Of a stretch of 64,000 bases of DNA, positions 37,540-50,075 are shown one piece after another. The DNA lies in NCBI GenBank assembly GCA_002914805.1, contig JXTB01000052.1, positions 332,328 to 396,327 on the forward strand. Direction: 5' to 3'. The number at the start of each line of letters is the position of its first letter. Position 1 is the stretch's first letter. A program made the position numbers and the translations under genes. The notes beneath the pieces are model-generated. The model ran no database searches, was not told where the DNA came from, and worked only from the letters and a program-made list of their open reading frames with translations. Source of the stretch: Parasponia andersonii. Lineage: Eukaryota > Streptophyta > Magnoliopsida > Rosales > Cannabaceae.

Positions 37540-38370
37540 TGTGAGACCCGTTCTCAAATCATACACCACGTACGTGGACGATTAAGTGGCAGAACAAGTC
37601 ACGAGTAGGGCCTACCGTCCGACATGTGTCAAGAGTGACTAGCTAAAGGCCACGCGAGTCGCACGTGGTACCACACCGGCCATTGGGCCGTCCGAGGTTA
37701 GGGTCGAGCCTATCCTAAACTCTAGATAGACTCGGCCCAGTCCGATCCTTACCTCGACAGTTGGGGGTCAGAAGCCCCAAGGGTCTTCCACCAGAGTACA
37801 ATGGACAGCAACTCACAGCTCCAGACCCGGACAGAGTATTTAATGCGATCTTGAATAAGTACGCGCAAGGAGCAAGCTGTCCTGACAGAACGGCAATTTG
37901 TCCAAATTTCGTCCCTGACAGACTCGAGCCATAGGGGACGGCAGAAACTAGGCTACAGTGGTGCATGGGGGATCACGGTAATCTCGGTCCGTGACCTTCG
38001 GAAAAAGTTTTGATGAAATAGGTACTCGGTCCTGAGGTTGGAAACCAGGAGGTTCACAATCCTAGGACCATATATATACGAGCCATGCGTCCCTTTGAAG
38101 GGGGCATGTACCCATACAAAAAGAAATATTTAAAAGTTTACGAGCAAGAAACAAAGATATATTCATATAGAACTAAATCCTTGCTACCCTGAATCAAAAA
38201 AAGACCACTGACTTAAGTATCGGAGAGTCTTTGCAGGTGGCCACTCCCGCCTCTCCGACCCTGCCCGAAGTTTAGAGTACTTTGGAATAGCAAGGACACG
38301 TAGAGAGTTGGAGGACATAGCATCAGCAGTTTAGAGACAAGTGGACGGTTGGTGAGAAACCGAGCCAACA
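37540..38370 (+). repeat. 5' LTR of the Tat-lineage element
   Basis: 831 bp, TGTGAGACCCG to CCGAGCCAACA, with a TATA-like catatatatac near 38071. Closely matches 50126-50940. Confidence 0.96.
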
Positions 38371-38458
38371 GTTTGGCGCCGTCTTGGGAAACGGTTGAGC
38401 GTGAGAAAAAGAGTAGGAGACTCACGATCGCACTTTCCCTGAACAAAAGGCCATACAA

Positions 38459-41400
38459 TGTCGGATGACACCCTCGAGGATGACAACCAGGAGCACACGT
38501 CCCGACGCCGAAGGGAGCTTCGGAGAAGTACGACCAGATCTGGAGCAAAAGCTGGATCAGATGCTCGCCGCCCTGACAGAAGTAAACTGGAAGGCAGAGG
38601 TGGCCCACGAGGCCGTCCTGGGTTTAAGGAACGAAGTCGCAGAGGTGCCCAGAAACAACACCGGCCTCGAAGGGCTGCTGGCAAGTGAAGCCAGGAGCCA
38701 GTGGAGAGAAGATTTTGACGAAGAAGTCCAACAAGAATTCGGAAGCCAACCGCAAGGGTAAGTTCCCGCCCCATCCGGATCGCGGATGTAGGGGGCACGG
38801 CAAAGCCAGACGAGACCCTTTCAACCCGGGCGGCGATGGGCAGAAGACGCCATGGAAGCCCAGGAGGTACGCCTCCCGACTAGAAGCAAGAAATGATGGC
38901 GGAGTTGAGTAAGAGACTCGGGGCCCATCACAGCCAGACCCCCGACTATCTGGCAAAGCATACTGTGCGAGGGATCAACCGGACGGCCTTTGCTGACTGG
39001 ATCCAGATGGAGCTCAGGCTGAGAGACTTCACGACCCCGACCTTCAAGCTGTTCGAGGGGAAAACCGACCCCCTCGATCACATATACCACTTTCAACAGA
39101 AGATGACCTTGGAAACTAGGGACGAGGCTGTGACCTGTAAAGTCTTCTCTACAACCCTGGCGGAACCAACCCTGCTATGGTTCAGACAGCTCCTGGAGAA
39201 ATCCATAAACGGGTTCGAAGATTTCTGCAACCTTTTCCTAAAGCAGTATGTGGGTGCTCGGAGACAGCAAAAAACCATGCAGGACCTTGACCGGTTGGAN
39301 ATGGAAGCCCAGGAGGTACGCCTCCCGACTAGAAGCAAGAAATGATGGCGGAGTTGAGTAAGAGACTCGGGGCCCATCACAGCCAGACCCCCGACTATCT
39401 GGCAAAGCATACTGTGCGAGGGATCAACCGGACGGCCTTTGCTGACTGGATCCAGATGGAGCTCAGGCTGAGAGACTTCACGACCCCGACCTTCAAGCTG
39501 TTCGAGGGGAAAACCGACCCCCTCGATCACATATACCACTTTCAACAGAAGATGACCTTGGAAACTAGGGACGAGGCTGTGACCTGTAAAGTCTTCTCTA
39601 CAACCCTGGCGGAACCAACCCTGCTATGGTTCAGACAGCTCCTGGAGAAATCCATAAACGGGTTCGAAGATTTCTGCAACCTTTTCCTAAAGCAGTATGT
39701 GGGTGCTCGGAGACAGCAAAAAACCATGCAGGACCTTGACCGGTTGGAGTAGGCTGTAGATGAGTCCCCAAGAGAGTACCTGTCACGTTTCCTCGAGGTG
39801 ATGTCCCTAGTTCATAAAGCCGACTCAGTCCAAGCCGCATGCTCATTCGTCAGGAGCTTACAGCTAGGATCAATGCTATCGGACCATCTCCTTTTGAATT
39901 TTTTGTACGATATGGCGGACGTCCAGGCGAAGTCGGAAGAGGTATTGAGGGTGCTGGAAAGCCACCAAAAGGCACCCAAGACCTCCCCCGTGATAACAAC
40001 ATCGCCGGTACAAACCCCGGCCCCATAAGGGGTGAAGAGGCCCTCACCAGACCAAGGGCCAACTCCGAAATAGGAAACCCCCATTCAAGGCAGTCAGGAA
40101 GGTGGCAAGAGGAGGAAGACGCCCCGTGACCCTCTGCCGAAGTATGAGCTCAATACGCCGATCGACATGATCTACCTCCAAAACAGGGACAGGGGCATTT
40201 TCAAAGACCCGCCCAAATCTGGCATCCCTGAGCACATGAAGAACAGGAACAGGTACTGCTAATTTCATAAAGACTACGGGCACGACACCGTCCACTGCCA
40301 CAATCTTTACGCATAGGTCATGATAGCGATCCATGCATGCAGGTTGAAACAGTATGTGAAAACCGGCGGAACTCAGCCACAGGAAGACGTCTTTAGGCCT
40401 GAAAAGGGGAAGTAGACCCAGGCCTCTGGGTCAGGAGAGTAGAACCTGAGGATAGTGCCGACCATCGTGAGTAGGCCAGAGCTGACCCAGGAACAAAAGG
40501 AGAAGGAAAAATGCCTCAAAAGGACTGAAGGAAGGGTGAAGCGCCTGAGGGGGATAGGCCATTCCGTTAACCATTTGATGATGGGAGAAAGTCGCGCCTC
40601 TGCCACCCCCATCATTTTCACTCAGCAAGATTTGACCACAGTACGCCTGCCTCATGACGATCCCTTGGTGATTAAACTACAGATCGACTCCGCGTTGGTC
40701 AGAAGGGTCCTGGTCGACGGTGGAAGCAGTGTCGATATCCTGTTCCTTAGCACATTAGAGAATATGGGCTTGGATCGAAGTGCACTCAGGCTAACCTGTC
40801 AGCTGCTGTTTGCTTTCGAAAGCACTAAGATCAGCCCCTTGGGTGTCGTGATCCTGAAGGTCTGCGCTGCTGAGAGGTGCCTGGACGTGGACTTCGTCGT
40901 TATTGATTGCCAGTCCTCCTTCAACATCATCATGGGAAGGGGATGGATCCACGCCATGTATGGGGACACTTCCACCCTCCACCAGGTCTTAAGATGTCTA
41001 TCAAAGGATAGTACCTATGCGATAGATATCAAGGGAGAATAGGCCTCCGCAAGGAAATGCTTTTCAACTGCCTTGAGGGGAGCCGACGCGAGTGCAAGTG
41101 CCTCGATCGGGGACGGATAGCAATCAAAGGACCGCCTGCCAGGGTACGTGAAGTGAATCGAAGAGGAGTCTGACGGTCTGGAATCTACGATCGATGAGCT
41201 GGTAGCGGTTCCTTTGAAAGAGGTAGAACTGGCGAAGGTGGTTCTAATCGGGGCCTTATTGTCCGAAGAGCAAAAGAATGAGATGTCGGGATTCCTGAAG
41301 CAGAACGAGGGCGTCTTCACGTGGTCCCACGATGACATGCCTGGGATAGACCCCCTGCACACCTGCCACCGGCTGAACATAGACTCCAATTTCCCTTCAA

Positions 41401-44355
41401 TCAGGTAGAAACCCCGAAAGTTCGCACTAGAAAAAAACAGAGCGATCAACAAGAAGGTGAAGAAGCTGCTGGAGAACGGTCTGATCAGGGAATGCGTGTA
41501 CCCGTGTTGGGTCTCTAACCTGGTGGTGGTGAAAAAGAAAAACGGCGACGATCTTATTTGCATAGACTTCACCAACCTGAACAAGGCCTGCCTGAATGAT
41601 AGCTTTCCCCTGCCAAGAATCGACCAAATGGTAGATGCGACGGCGGGATTCGACAGAATGAGCTTTTTGGATGCCTACTCTGGGTACAACCAGATCCCCC
41701 TATACGCGGAAGACCAAATCCACATGGCTTTTATCACGGAGCGTGGTCTATACTACTACAGGCGTATACCATTTGGCTTGAAGAACGCGGGGCCAACCTA
41801 CCAAAGGTTCATGAACAAGATGTTCACCGGGATACTAGGGAAGACTATGGAGATCTATATCGACGACATGGTCATGAAGAGTAGAGAAGATTCAGACCAT
41901 CTGAGACACCTAGATGAATGTTTCAAGATTCTGAGGCAATATTAGATGCGTCTGCATCCCAAGAGCAGGAGGGGTATTGAGGCAAACCCGACCCAGCTGA
42001 CCTCGATCGCAAATGTGCAGAGACCCTCGACCATTCGGGAGGTCCAACGCCTGGCCGGGAAGATAGTCGCTCTCAGCCGATTCGTCTCCAAGATGTCCGA
42101 CCGATGCAAGCCTTTCTTCCAATGCTTGAAGAAAAGCTCTACTATTGTCTGGGGGGAGGAACAGGACAGGGCACTGACAGATCTCAAGCTGTATTTGAGT
42201 CATCCACTATCCTTGCTTCCCCAACAAAGGGGGAGTGCCTGTACGCCTATTTAGCAGTATCCGAAGTAGCGATCAGTGCCGTACTATTCATCGAGGAAGA
42301 TGGCAAATAGAAACCAGTGTTTTATATAAGCTGCATGCTCCTGGATGCCGAGACACGATATAGTGTGGTAGAAAAGCTGGTCTTCGCTCTGGTTGACGCT
42401 AAAAAGAAACTCCGGTAGTACTTTGAGGTACACTCGGTCACAGTGTATACGGATTTCCCTATCCAGCAAATTTTGGCCAAGCCAGACCTATCAGGACGAT
42501 TGATCAAGTGGGCCATCGAGCTGGGAATATACGACATCGAGTATCAGTCTCGAGCGGCGAAGAAAGGACAAGTCATGGTGGATTTCTTGGTGGAAATCGT
42601 ATCCTTCGGCGAGCTGCACAACTCGTTTCAGATGCCTCAACTTTGCCCCCCTTCAGCCTGGACACTCTACACCGACGGATCCACGAATGCCTCAGGGTCA
42701 GGTATCGGGATAGTCCTACAGACCCCAACGGGTCTCAGAGTTGAGAAGGCATTGAGGCTTGGCTTCCAGGCGACTAACAATGAGGCGGAGTACGAGGCAC
42801 TACTGCAAGGCCTTGAGCTGGCTCTGCACTTCAGAGTGGAGAACATCACAGTAAAGACCGACTCACAGTTTATCGCGGGTCAGGTCAGGGGGAACTTCAA
42901 AGTAAAAGAACTGAGGTTGCACAGTTACTTCTCCAAGGTAATGGGGGCAAAAGCTCACTTTAGCAATTTCGATATTGAACTGATTCCCAGGGAGATGAAC
43001 CAGAGGGCCGATGAGCTAGCTAAGAGTGCGTCAATCAGGGGTACGGCCGGAAGCACAGAAGTTCTCCTAGAAGGTGAGAACATGAAGGACCGCCCGTAGA
43101 CCCCTGCATGCCATGTGTTTGCAACCGGAACTACTGATGAAGGGTGGATGAAACCCATCACCTAGTATTTGACGTTGGGGAACCTACCCGCGGAACTCCG
43201 AGAAGCAAGGTTAGTCAGATTGAAGGCTGCCAGGTACTCGATGGTGGGAGGACAACTATACAGGAGATCGACAATAGGTCCGATGCTGCGGTGTATAGGT
43301 CCCGTTGAAGCGTAAAAAACTGATGGAGGAAATCCACGAGGGAGTATGCAGCAACCACTCTAGCGGACGTAGCCTCACCCACAAGGCTCTAACAGTCGGA
43401 TACTTCTGGCCATACATGATGACAGAAGCGGCCCGATTCGTCAAGAAATGTGATAAGTACCAAAGGTTCGCCCCAATATAATGCCAGCCCGCAAAGGTAC
43501 TTCATTCGAGCATAACTCCTTCACCATTTGCCAAATGAGGTCTGGACATCGTCGGAGAGCTCCCTAGAAGTCCAGGGGGAAGGAAGTACATCCTGTTGGC
43601 CACGGATTACTTCACCAAATGGGTAGAGACTGAAGCCTACGCGACCGTTAGTAAGGCAAACACGATTAACTTCATTTGGAAGAATATAATCTGTCGATTC
43701 GGGATCCCGAAAGAGATACATGCCGATCATGGCACACAGTTCCAAAATGCTAAGCTCAAGGAGTTGTGCGAGCTGTATGATATAAGGCTCAGTTTCTCTT
43801 CNGGGGAATGGCCAAGCAGAGGCAACGAACAAAGCCATATTCAGCAACATCAAAAAGAACTTGCAGGAGGCTAAAGGCAAGTGGTTAGAAGAACTGCCGG
43901 TCATTGTGTGGGCCCATCGAACCACGGAGCGGAGGTCGACTGGAAGAACGCCATTCACCATGGTCTACAGATCAGAGGCTGTGATCCCGACCGAGGTCGG
44001 CCTCCTAACCCTCCACTCCGAAGTGGTAAGAGATGCCCTCTTAAACGAACGCTAGCTAAGCCGCAACACAGACCTCCTGGAAGAAACAAGAAACATGGCC
44101 CTGGTCCATCTGGCTTCATACCACCAACAGGCTAGGTCCTACTAAGCAAAAAAGGTTAGTACTTGACGATTTAACGCCAGAGATTGGGTTGAAAGTTAGA
44201 ATAGGGAATTCCTCGAAACGGGACTCCAATTGGATCGGACCCTATGAGGTGATCAAAGCACTCGACAATGGTGCATATATCCTGAAAGAACTCAAGACCG
44301 AGAAAAACTTGCCGAACATGTGGAACGCTCAACCCTTGAAAAAGTATCACGTGTA
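38459..44355 (+). pseudogene. Tat-lineage gag-pol remnant
   Basis: The gag carries a retrotransposon gag domain (FEGKTDPLDHIYHFQQKM, FCNLFLKQYVGARRQQ). The aspartic protease reads RVLVDGGSSVDILFL. The reverse transcriptase has FPLPRIDQM, FLDAYSGYNQI and the catalytic YIDDMV. A Gypsy RNase H is followed by a second RNase H of the archaeal type (WTLYTDGSTNASGSGIG, NNEAEYEALLQGLELAL). The integrase has a zinc region near 43370-43460 and a core with ATDYFTKWVE and ADHGTQFQN. The copy is broken at several points, and two assembly Ns fall within it. Confidence 0.93.
38852..39748. other. Identical 448-bp blocks either side of an N: probable assembly overlap
   Basis: 38852-39299 and 39301-39748 appear identical base for base, both starting atggaagcccagg and ending ccggttgga, joined by the single N at 39300. 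The translations of the two blocks are the same over their whole shared length. A true duplication in an element of this age should have some differences, so an unmerged contig overlap is the simplest reading. Confidence 0.85.
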
Positions 44356-44379
44356 AGACACATGCATATGATGTAAGAC

Positions 44380-45098
44380 CATATGAATGCTTATATTATT
44401 GAAAAGCTTGAATCGAAAACAGGTCAAGTTCTCTTTTTTCCGTATAGATTCATCTTTTGGATTGCTATGGAAAATGGGTCTGCCCACAGTGGTAGACCCC
44501 ACGCATTATTCATGCGTGAGACCCATGTGAACGCTTATATTATTAAAAAGCTTAATTCTGAAATAGGTTAGGTCTTCTGCCATACGGAAAAATCATACCG
44601 GGTTTCCACGGAAAATGGTCTGCCCACAGTGGCAGACCCCACGATTTATTTGCACAGGCAAGAAATCATACCGGGCTGCTACAGAAAAGGGTCCGCCCAC
44701 AGTGGCAGACCCTACGCCTCAGTTGCATAGGAGAAAAATCATACCGGGTTGCCACAAAAAAGGGTCTGCCCATAGTGGCAGACCCCATGTTTTATTTGCA
44801 TAGGCAAGAAATCATACCAGGCTGCTACAGAAAAGGGTCCGCCCATAGTGACAGACCCCACGCCTCAGTTGCACAGGCAAAAAATCATACCGGGTTGCCA
44901 CGGAAAAGGGTCTGGCCACAGTGGCAGACCCCACGTTTTATTTGCACAGGCAAAAAATCATACCGGGCTGTTACAGAAAAGGGTCCACCCATAGTAGCAG
45001 ACCCCACGCCTCAGTTGCACAGGCAAAAAATCATACCGGATTGCCACAGAAAAGGGTCTACCACAGTTGCAGACCATACGCACTATTCGTGCAATCAA
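44380..45098 (+). repeat. 73-bp tandem array with alternating A/B units (146-bp dimer)
   Basis: The word atcatacc recurs at 44592, 44665, 44738, 44811, 44884, 44957 and 45030, an exact 73-bp period. Units alternate between a type with gctgctacagaaaagggtccgcc...cctcagttgca and a type with gttgccac...gttttatttgca, giving a 146-bp higher-order repeat. Each unit centres on GGTCTGCC-CACAGT-GGCAGACC or a variant, an imperfect hairpin. A less regular start (gcttatattatt at about 44390 and 44535) shows the same ~145-bp spacing. It lies in the 3' untranslated region, just after integrase. Confidence 0.92.
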
Positions 45099-45820
45099 CG
45101 ATCGTACTATGGGAATCACATCGTGCAATAAAATGCTTGCCGATGGCCCGAGAAAATGTACGAAGAGGAAAGAGCTACGCAACCAAAAACTTGCCAGCAG
45201 ACCTCGAAAACGATCGTACTATGGGGATCACGTCGCTTGTCGATGACCCGAGAAAACGTACGAAGAGGAAAGAGCTGCGCAACCAAAAACTTGCCAGCAG
45301 ACCTTGAAAACGGTCATACTATAGGGATCACGTCGCTTGTCAACGACCCGAGAAAATGTACAAAGAGAAAAGAGTTGCGCAATCAAAAACTTGCCAGCAG
45401 ACCTCAAAAACGATCGTATTGTGGGGATCACGTCACTTGTCGACGACCCGAGAAAACGTACGAAGAAGAAAGAGCTGCGCAACCAAAAACTTGCCAGCAG
45501 ACCTCGAAAACGGTCGTACTATGGGGATCACATCGCTTGTCGACGACCCGAGAAAACGTATGAAGAAGAAGGAGCTGCGCAACCAAAACTTGCCAGCAGA
45601 CCTCGAAAACGATCGTACTATGGGAATCACATCATGCAATAAAATACTTGCCAATGGCCCGAGAAAATGTACGAAGAGGGAAGAACTGTGCAACCAAAAA
45701 CTTGCCAGTAGTCCTCAAAATGATCGTACTATGGGAATCACATCACGCAATAAAACGCTTGCCGATGACCCGAGAAAACGTACGAGGAGAAAAGGGTTGC
45801 GCAACCCAAAAACTTGCCAG
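45099..45820 (+). repeat. 100/112-bp tandem array, seven units
   Basis: The word gatcgtact (or close variants) starts units at 45099, 45211, 45311, 45411, 45511, 45610 and 45721, so spacings are 112, 100, 100, 100, 99 and 111 bp. Short and long unit types differ by an insert built on gcaataaaa(t/c). Each contains cgagaaaacgtacgaagag and aaaacttgccagcagacctc. It directly abuts the 73-bp array. Open frames crossing it are repeat by-products. Confidence 0.92.
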
Positions 45821-45960
45821 TGGACCCTCCCTAAGGAATATTTTAGCTATACGAATAGCTAAAGGAAAGTAGGGTCGGGATCCACCCGTTGGAAGTGGAC
45901 CCTCCCTAAGGAATATTTTAGCTATACGAAGAGCTAAAGGAAAGCAGGCTCTACCTGGGG
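45821..45960 (+). repeat. 75-bp direct duplication after the tandem arrays
   Basis: tggaccctccctaaggaat followed by attttagctatacga recurs at 45821 and 45896, a 75-bp shift with few differences. It closes the repeat-rich 3' region before the antisense gene. Confidence 0.85.
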
Positions 45961-46634
45961 GATGGTTTAATTACGCATAGGCAGGATGTGAACAGATTTG
46001 GAGTCTACCCGTTGGAAGTAGTCCAGTACCAGACCAAACGTGAAGATAGAAATTAAGATTAAAGTCTGTTTATTATGTCCTAAAAATACAAAGCTTACGG
46101 TCAACAGTGGCGCGCGCTTGTAAGCCCTATTTACAGGAGGCAGGTCGCGAACGGTCTCGCAGGGAGACATCAGAGTGGTAGTGCCTTGTTTGTTCCCGGT
46201 AAGAGCCTAGACCAGGCCTTCTCCTTTGCAGCGACTGGTCCAAACAATAGTCAACCAACCCCTGGAGCTGGTTCCAAGCACGGTCCCATTTGGGGTCGGA
46301 GAAGTCCAGCCACACGCGCGGGTCAAACTCTGCCAAAACAAGTCATAACAGAAGTTATACCTCCTTAAAACCAGATGAGCCAAAGCTCACATCCCTATCT
46401 CCGGAACTAATTTTGTCAGTCATAGCTCGAGGAGGACTCACTAATAGTCCGAAATCATGTCCATCCGAGTCATTCATAATTATTTATACAGATGGCTACA
46501 ACAAAGTTTGACTTTACCTCAGACATAGTTAACAAAGAAAAAGAAAATAGACTAAAGAGAATTGCACTGTTCTTATTATTTATATGAAGGGTTACAACGA
46601 GGGTCAGCTTTACAAGTGTACAAAATTAGGGACC

Positions 46635-49600
46635 TTAATTACCTCCGGCCAGGGGAGCGCAGCCAGTCCCGGTGCTTGGACCAGCCCCGGTGGAGGGTGG
46701 CATACCAGGGTCGGATTCATCATTGGATAAAATGACCGCACCAGACCCCTCACCAGTTGAGACCCCAAGACCAGGCTGACAGCCAGGGGCTTCCGAAGTT
46801 TGATCTAGCAAATTGGAAATGGGGATAAGCTCTTTGGCAACAGAGGCGGATGTAGAGGGCCCATCCTTTTCCGCAGCAAGCATCTTCAGCACGTCAGCGG
46901 GGTACGTGATGCTAATCCCATCTCCAAGCTGCTGCATGTAGTACTTGACAGAATAGTGGTCTCTCTCGATGCCTTTCTGCTCGTCAAACTGGTCTGGCAT
47001 TACCACCTCAGCGTGGCCTTCGAATTCTCTATTCTCCCAGCCAGACCTGTAACTTTCCGTAGAAAGGACATCCACCTGCCTATGGTACCTCATTTTCAGC
47101 TTTTCCGCGTCCGCCAGCCTATCCCTTAGTGCTGCCAGCCTTAGCTCCGCTTGCCGCTACGATAAGTGGACCAAAAAAGTGTTAATGTCGGCAAGGTCCT
47201 CGCCATGTTTGCGAGACATCTCTACATGAGCACCCATAAAATTTTTGTGATCCAAGTAGAGATGTCGATTTACCTCGTTGGACTGATCAAGTCTACGTTG
47301 CAGGGAGTTGGCCTCTAGCTTGGCTTTCGCCTCGGCTTTCCTCGCTTCGTTGGCGTCATCGACAGCCCTGTCACGAGCGACGAAAGCCAGTCCCATCTCT
47401 GTCCCTGCGCTCTGCAGTTCTTGCTCCTTGACCCTGAGATTGTTTTAAGCCAGTCTGGTGGCCTCAGATTAAGCAAGCTTGTCGGCCTCTGCCTCGACCA
47501 GTCTCGCAGCCAGCTTCTCACGCCTGGTCCTCTCGACACTCAGAGCGTGAGCCACCGCGCTGCTGACCCTCACCTCATCGAGGCTCCGATATAAATCGAA
47601 GTCAGTCCTCAACTCGGCAAGGGCAGCCTCGCTGCGCTTGGCCAGTGCAGAGCGGGAGTTCAGCTCCTCAGTCAAATCCCTGATGTGAGAGGAATAGAAA
47701 GACCGGATGATGGCCAACTGCAAGTTAAACGAAAAAAGGGGGGTCAGCATCTAGCAAGGATGCTGAGAAACGTAGAGGCAACTAAATGAACCAAACCTGT
47801 GCGAAGGTACGGCTGGCTACAAGCTCGACGTTCTCCAAAGAGAGCGCCTCCAGCTCCGACTCCACGGTTTGACCCTCTCTTTGGGCATTACCTGCGCCTG
47901 AGGAATGCGGCTCCGCCCCGCCAACCGCGAGGGTACCCTCTCCCCTAGCTGGGCATGCCTCCGAAGCAGCGGTGGCAGGGACGAAGGAAAGCTGGGCATC
48001 GCTGAGCACGCAACCGGTAGTGGCAGGGGGTGGCACATCCTCGGCAGAAGACGCCACGGCAGCCCCCACTATGTCAGCAATTTCGGTTGCCGTCCCCCTT
48101 GGAGCACCGCCCAAGTGTGATTTTTCGGTCTTGTCTTGACCATTCCCTTCCGACAGGCCACTGCGGGCGGACCTTCTTCTCCTCAGGAGAGTCAGCGTGG
48201 CCCTGTCATCATCGCTGTCAGAAGAAGGGGCGACCCTTCCCCTCTTCTCCGCTGGGCCCTCTATTTCTTTGATGAGCCAGCCTCATGGCACCCCTTTATT
48301 GGGACCGGAGGGGGGGAAGACAGCTGAGATTTCAACCTCAGAGCCCCCCCACTGAGCTCAGCGATCTCCCCACCAAGGCAAGCAGCACTCGACCCCACGC
48401 TCATTTTTGAACCAGAGTCAGGGGAGGAAGAGGTTGGTACAGCAGACCCCCCAGGTAGGCTCAGGGGCATCCCCTTGCCATGAACGGCCCGTGTGGCCGG
48501 TGTCTCCCCAGAAGGAGGTCCGCTTGCTCTGGAGCGGGGGACCACGGGCACTTCATCCTCTGAAGGCACCATGAGACGACGACCGGCGGTTGCCTTGGGG
48601 CGAGCCTTATGCCCAGCAGTACCCCCCTTGACGGGGGAGGGGTCTGCCGATGGGCCTGTCTCAGAACCTGTAAAAAACAAGTAACATGTTTAGATCACGG
48701 TCCTAACCCGATCGACGAAGCTCAAGGATGCGGAAATGAACCCACCTCTAGCCCTCTTAGGGGCGGCGGATTCTTCCCTACAGAGCCTGATGCACTCTTC
48801 AGCCACGAGCCTCACAGCTTCTTTGAGCTCGTGGCTAGTCGGTGCCACCAGGTCTTTGGAGCCCGCCAACTGGCTTGAAGCCATAACCTGACAACCCACC
48901 ATGGCGATGCAGTCGTGCTCGTCCCGGCGGAATCGGTTCAGGGCAGAGGCATCAAGTCAGCTCCGCAGGTGCTTCGTGATAACCCAGGTGTCCAAGGGGA
49001 AGGGAAGGTATGAGACCATCCTGGGCATCATATTCATCACCAGGGAGTTGAGGACGGCCTGGATGTGTCGGCAACCTCCAGGAGATCCGAAGATGACGAT
49101 CTCTTCCAGGCCTTTGAGCCGTCCCGCCGACAAATGCGGTTCGAACCTGTTTTCTTCTGCAGAGGCTGCACAAGACAAAATAACGTGAGCAATAACAGAC
49201 GAGGAGAATGCAGACTCGAAAATCACGACCTAGCACTTACTCTGTAGGAAAACTGATGGAATTTGGAAGTGCTCTCCATTCACCTAAGGGGAGCACCACG
49301 CCCCTCCAACGGCGTATATCCTAGAATGAGAGTCCCATTGCTTGTCTGATCTCAGCAAGCCCCAGAAAATGTGACGTCCTAGGAGCGGTTAGAGGTAAAA
49401 GTTGGGTAAGAACTCTTTTTGGGGTTGAGGGTGAGTTTGTAAGCATAAAAGACCACCTCCAGATCGATATGCAGGTTATAGAGAACTGATAGGGCGGAAA
49501 GCCCCATTAGAATCATGACCCCATTTGCATTTAACTGCAACGGATGGATCCCCGTCAAAGCGAAGAATTGGTGGATCAGAGGAGGAAGAGGGAATCGCAG

Positions 49601-49783
49601 CCATTCCAGATATTTTCTGCCCAAAATAATAGAGCTTTTAGGGGCAGAGGGATGAAGATACTAATCCGCGGAGCCCTCAACCCTTTGCTGCGTCACTCTG
49701 CTGGGGAGGCAGAGCCGTCTCCTTAGTGAATCTAACTCCGAATCCACGATAGGGTGCAATTCCTGATCTTGATTCGAGGCCAT
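46635..49783 (-). pseudogene. Antisense gene of the Tat-lineage element (gypsy-type transposon domain, coiled coil)
   Basis: It lies in the 3' half on the strand opposite to gag-pol, with a start Met near 49783 (MASNQDQELHPIVDSELDSL). Near 49480-49600 it contains LRFPLPPLIHQFFALTGIHP and LQLNANGVMILMGLSAL. I recognise this as the Transposase_28 / putative gypsy-type transposon domain found in extra antisense frames of Tat elements. Downstream are Ser/Pro/Glu-rich low-complexity segments (about 48700-47800), then an Ala/Arg/Glu-rich coiled-coil-like stretch (about 47700-47150: SALAKRSEAALAELRTDFDL, EARKAEAKAKLEANSLQRRL). Intron-like segments with GT and AG borders appear at roughly 49166-49235, 48675-48755 and 47720-47805. 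The function of this family is not established. The copy is broken in places. Confidence 0.72.
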
Positions 49784-50075
49784 CATTCTGGATACGATCG
49801 AAAGAGTAAAAGTCTCTAGAAAGGGGAGAAGTCAGGAACCCTAAGATTTTGTGAGTTTGGAATAATTGAAGATTTTAGTAAAGTAGCAAATGAGCATAAA
49901 TGCGGCTTTTACAGAGGGGGAGCCGAAAAGTTTTTCTGGAAAAAGAGAGTGCAAGGGAGACCGAACAGTCGAAACTTCAAAATTTAAAATTTTTTTTATT
50001 ACATGGGATGGCGTGCCTCCGCATCGGTGAGGGGGAGCCATGTGTATCCCTCAAATTGTAAGAATGGAGAAACGA

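Noticed and set aside
38893-39752. True tandem duplication of the gag domain
   Set aside because: The copies look identical and meet at an N, so an assembly join is far more likely.
44592-45820. CRISPR-like array
   Set aside because: Whole units repeat with no unique spacers, and the context is a plant LTR element.
44383-45862. Overlapping plus-strand open frames of 60-168 codons
   Set aside because: They run through the two tandem arrays. The 73-bp and 100-bp periods are not multiples of three, so each frame simply re-reads the repeat in shifted phase. No family features.
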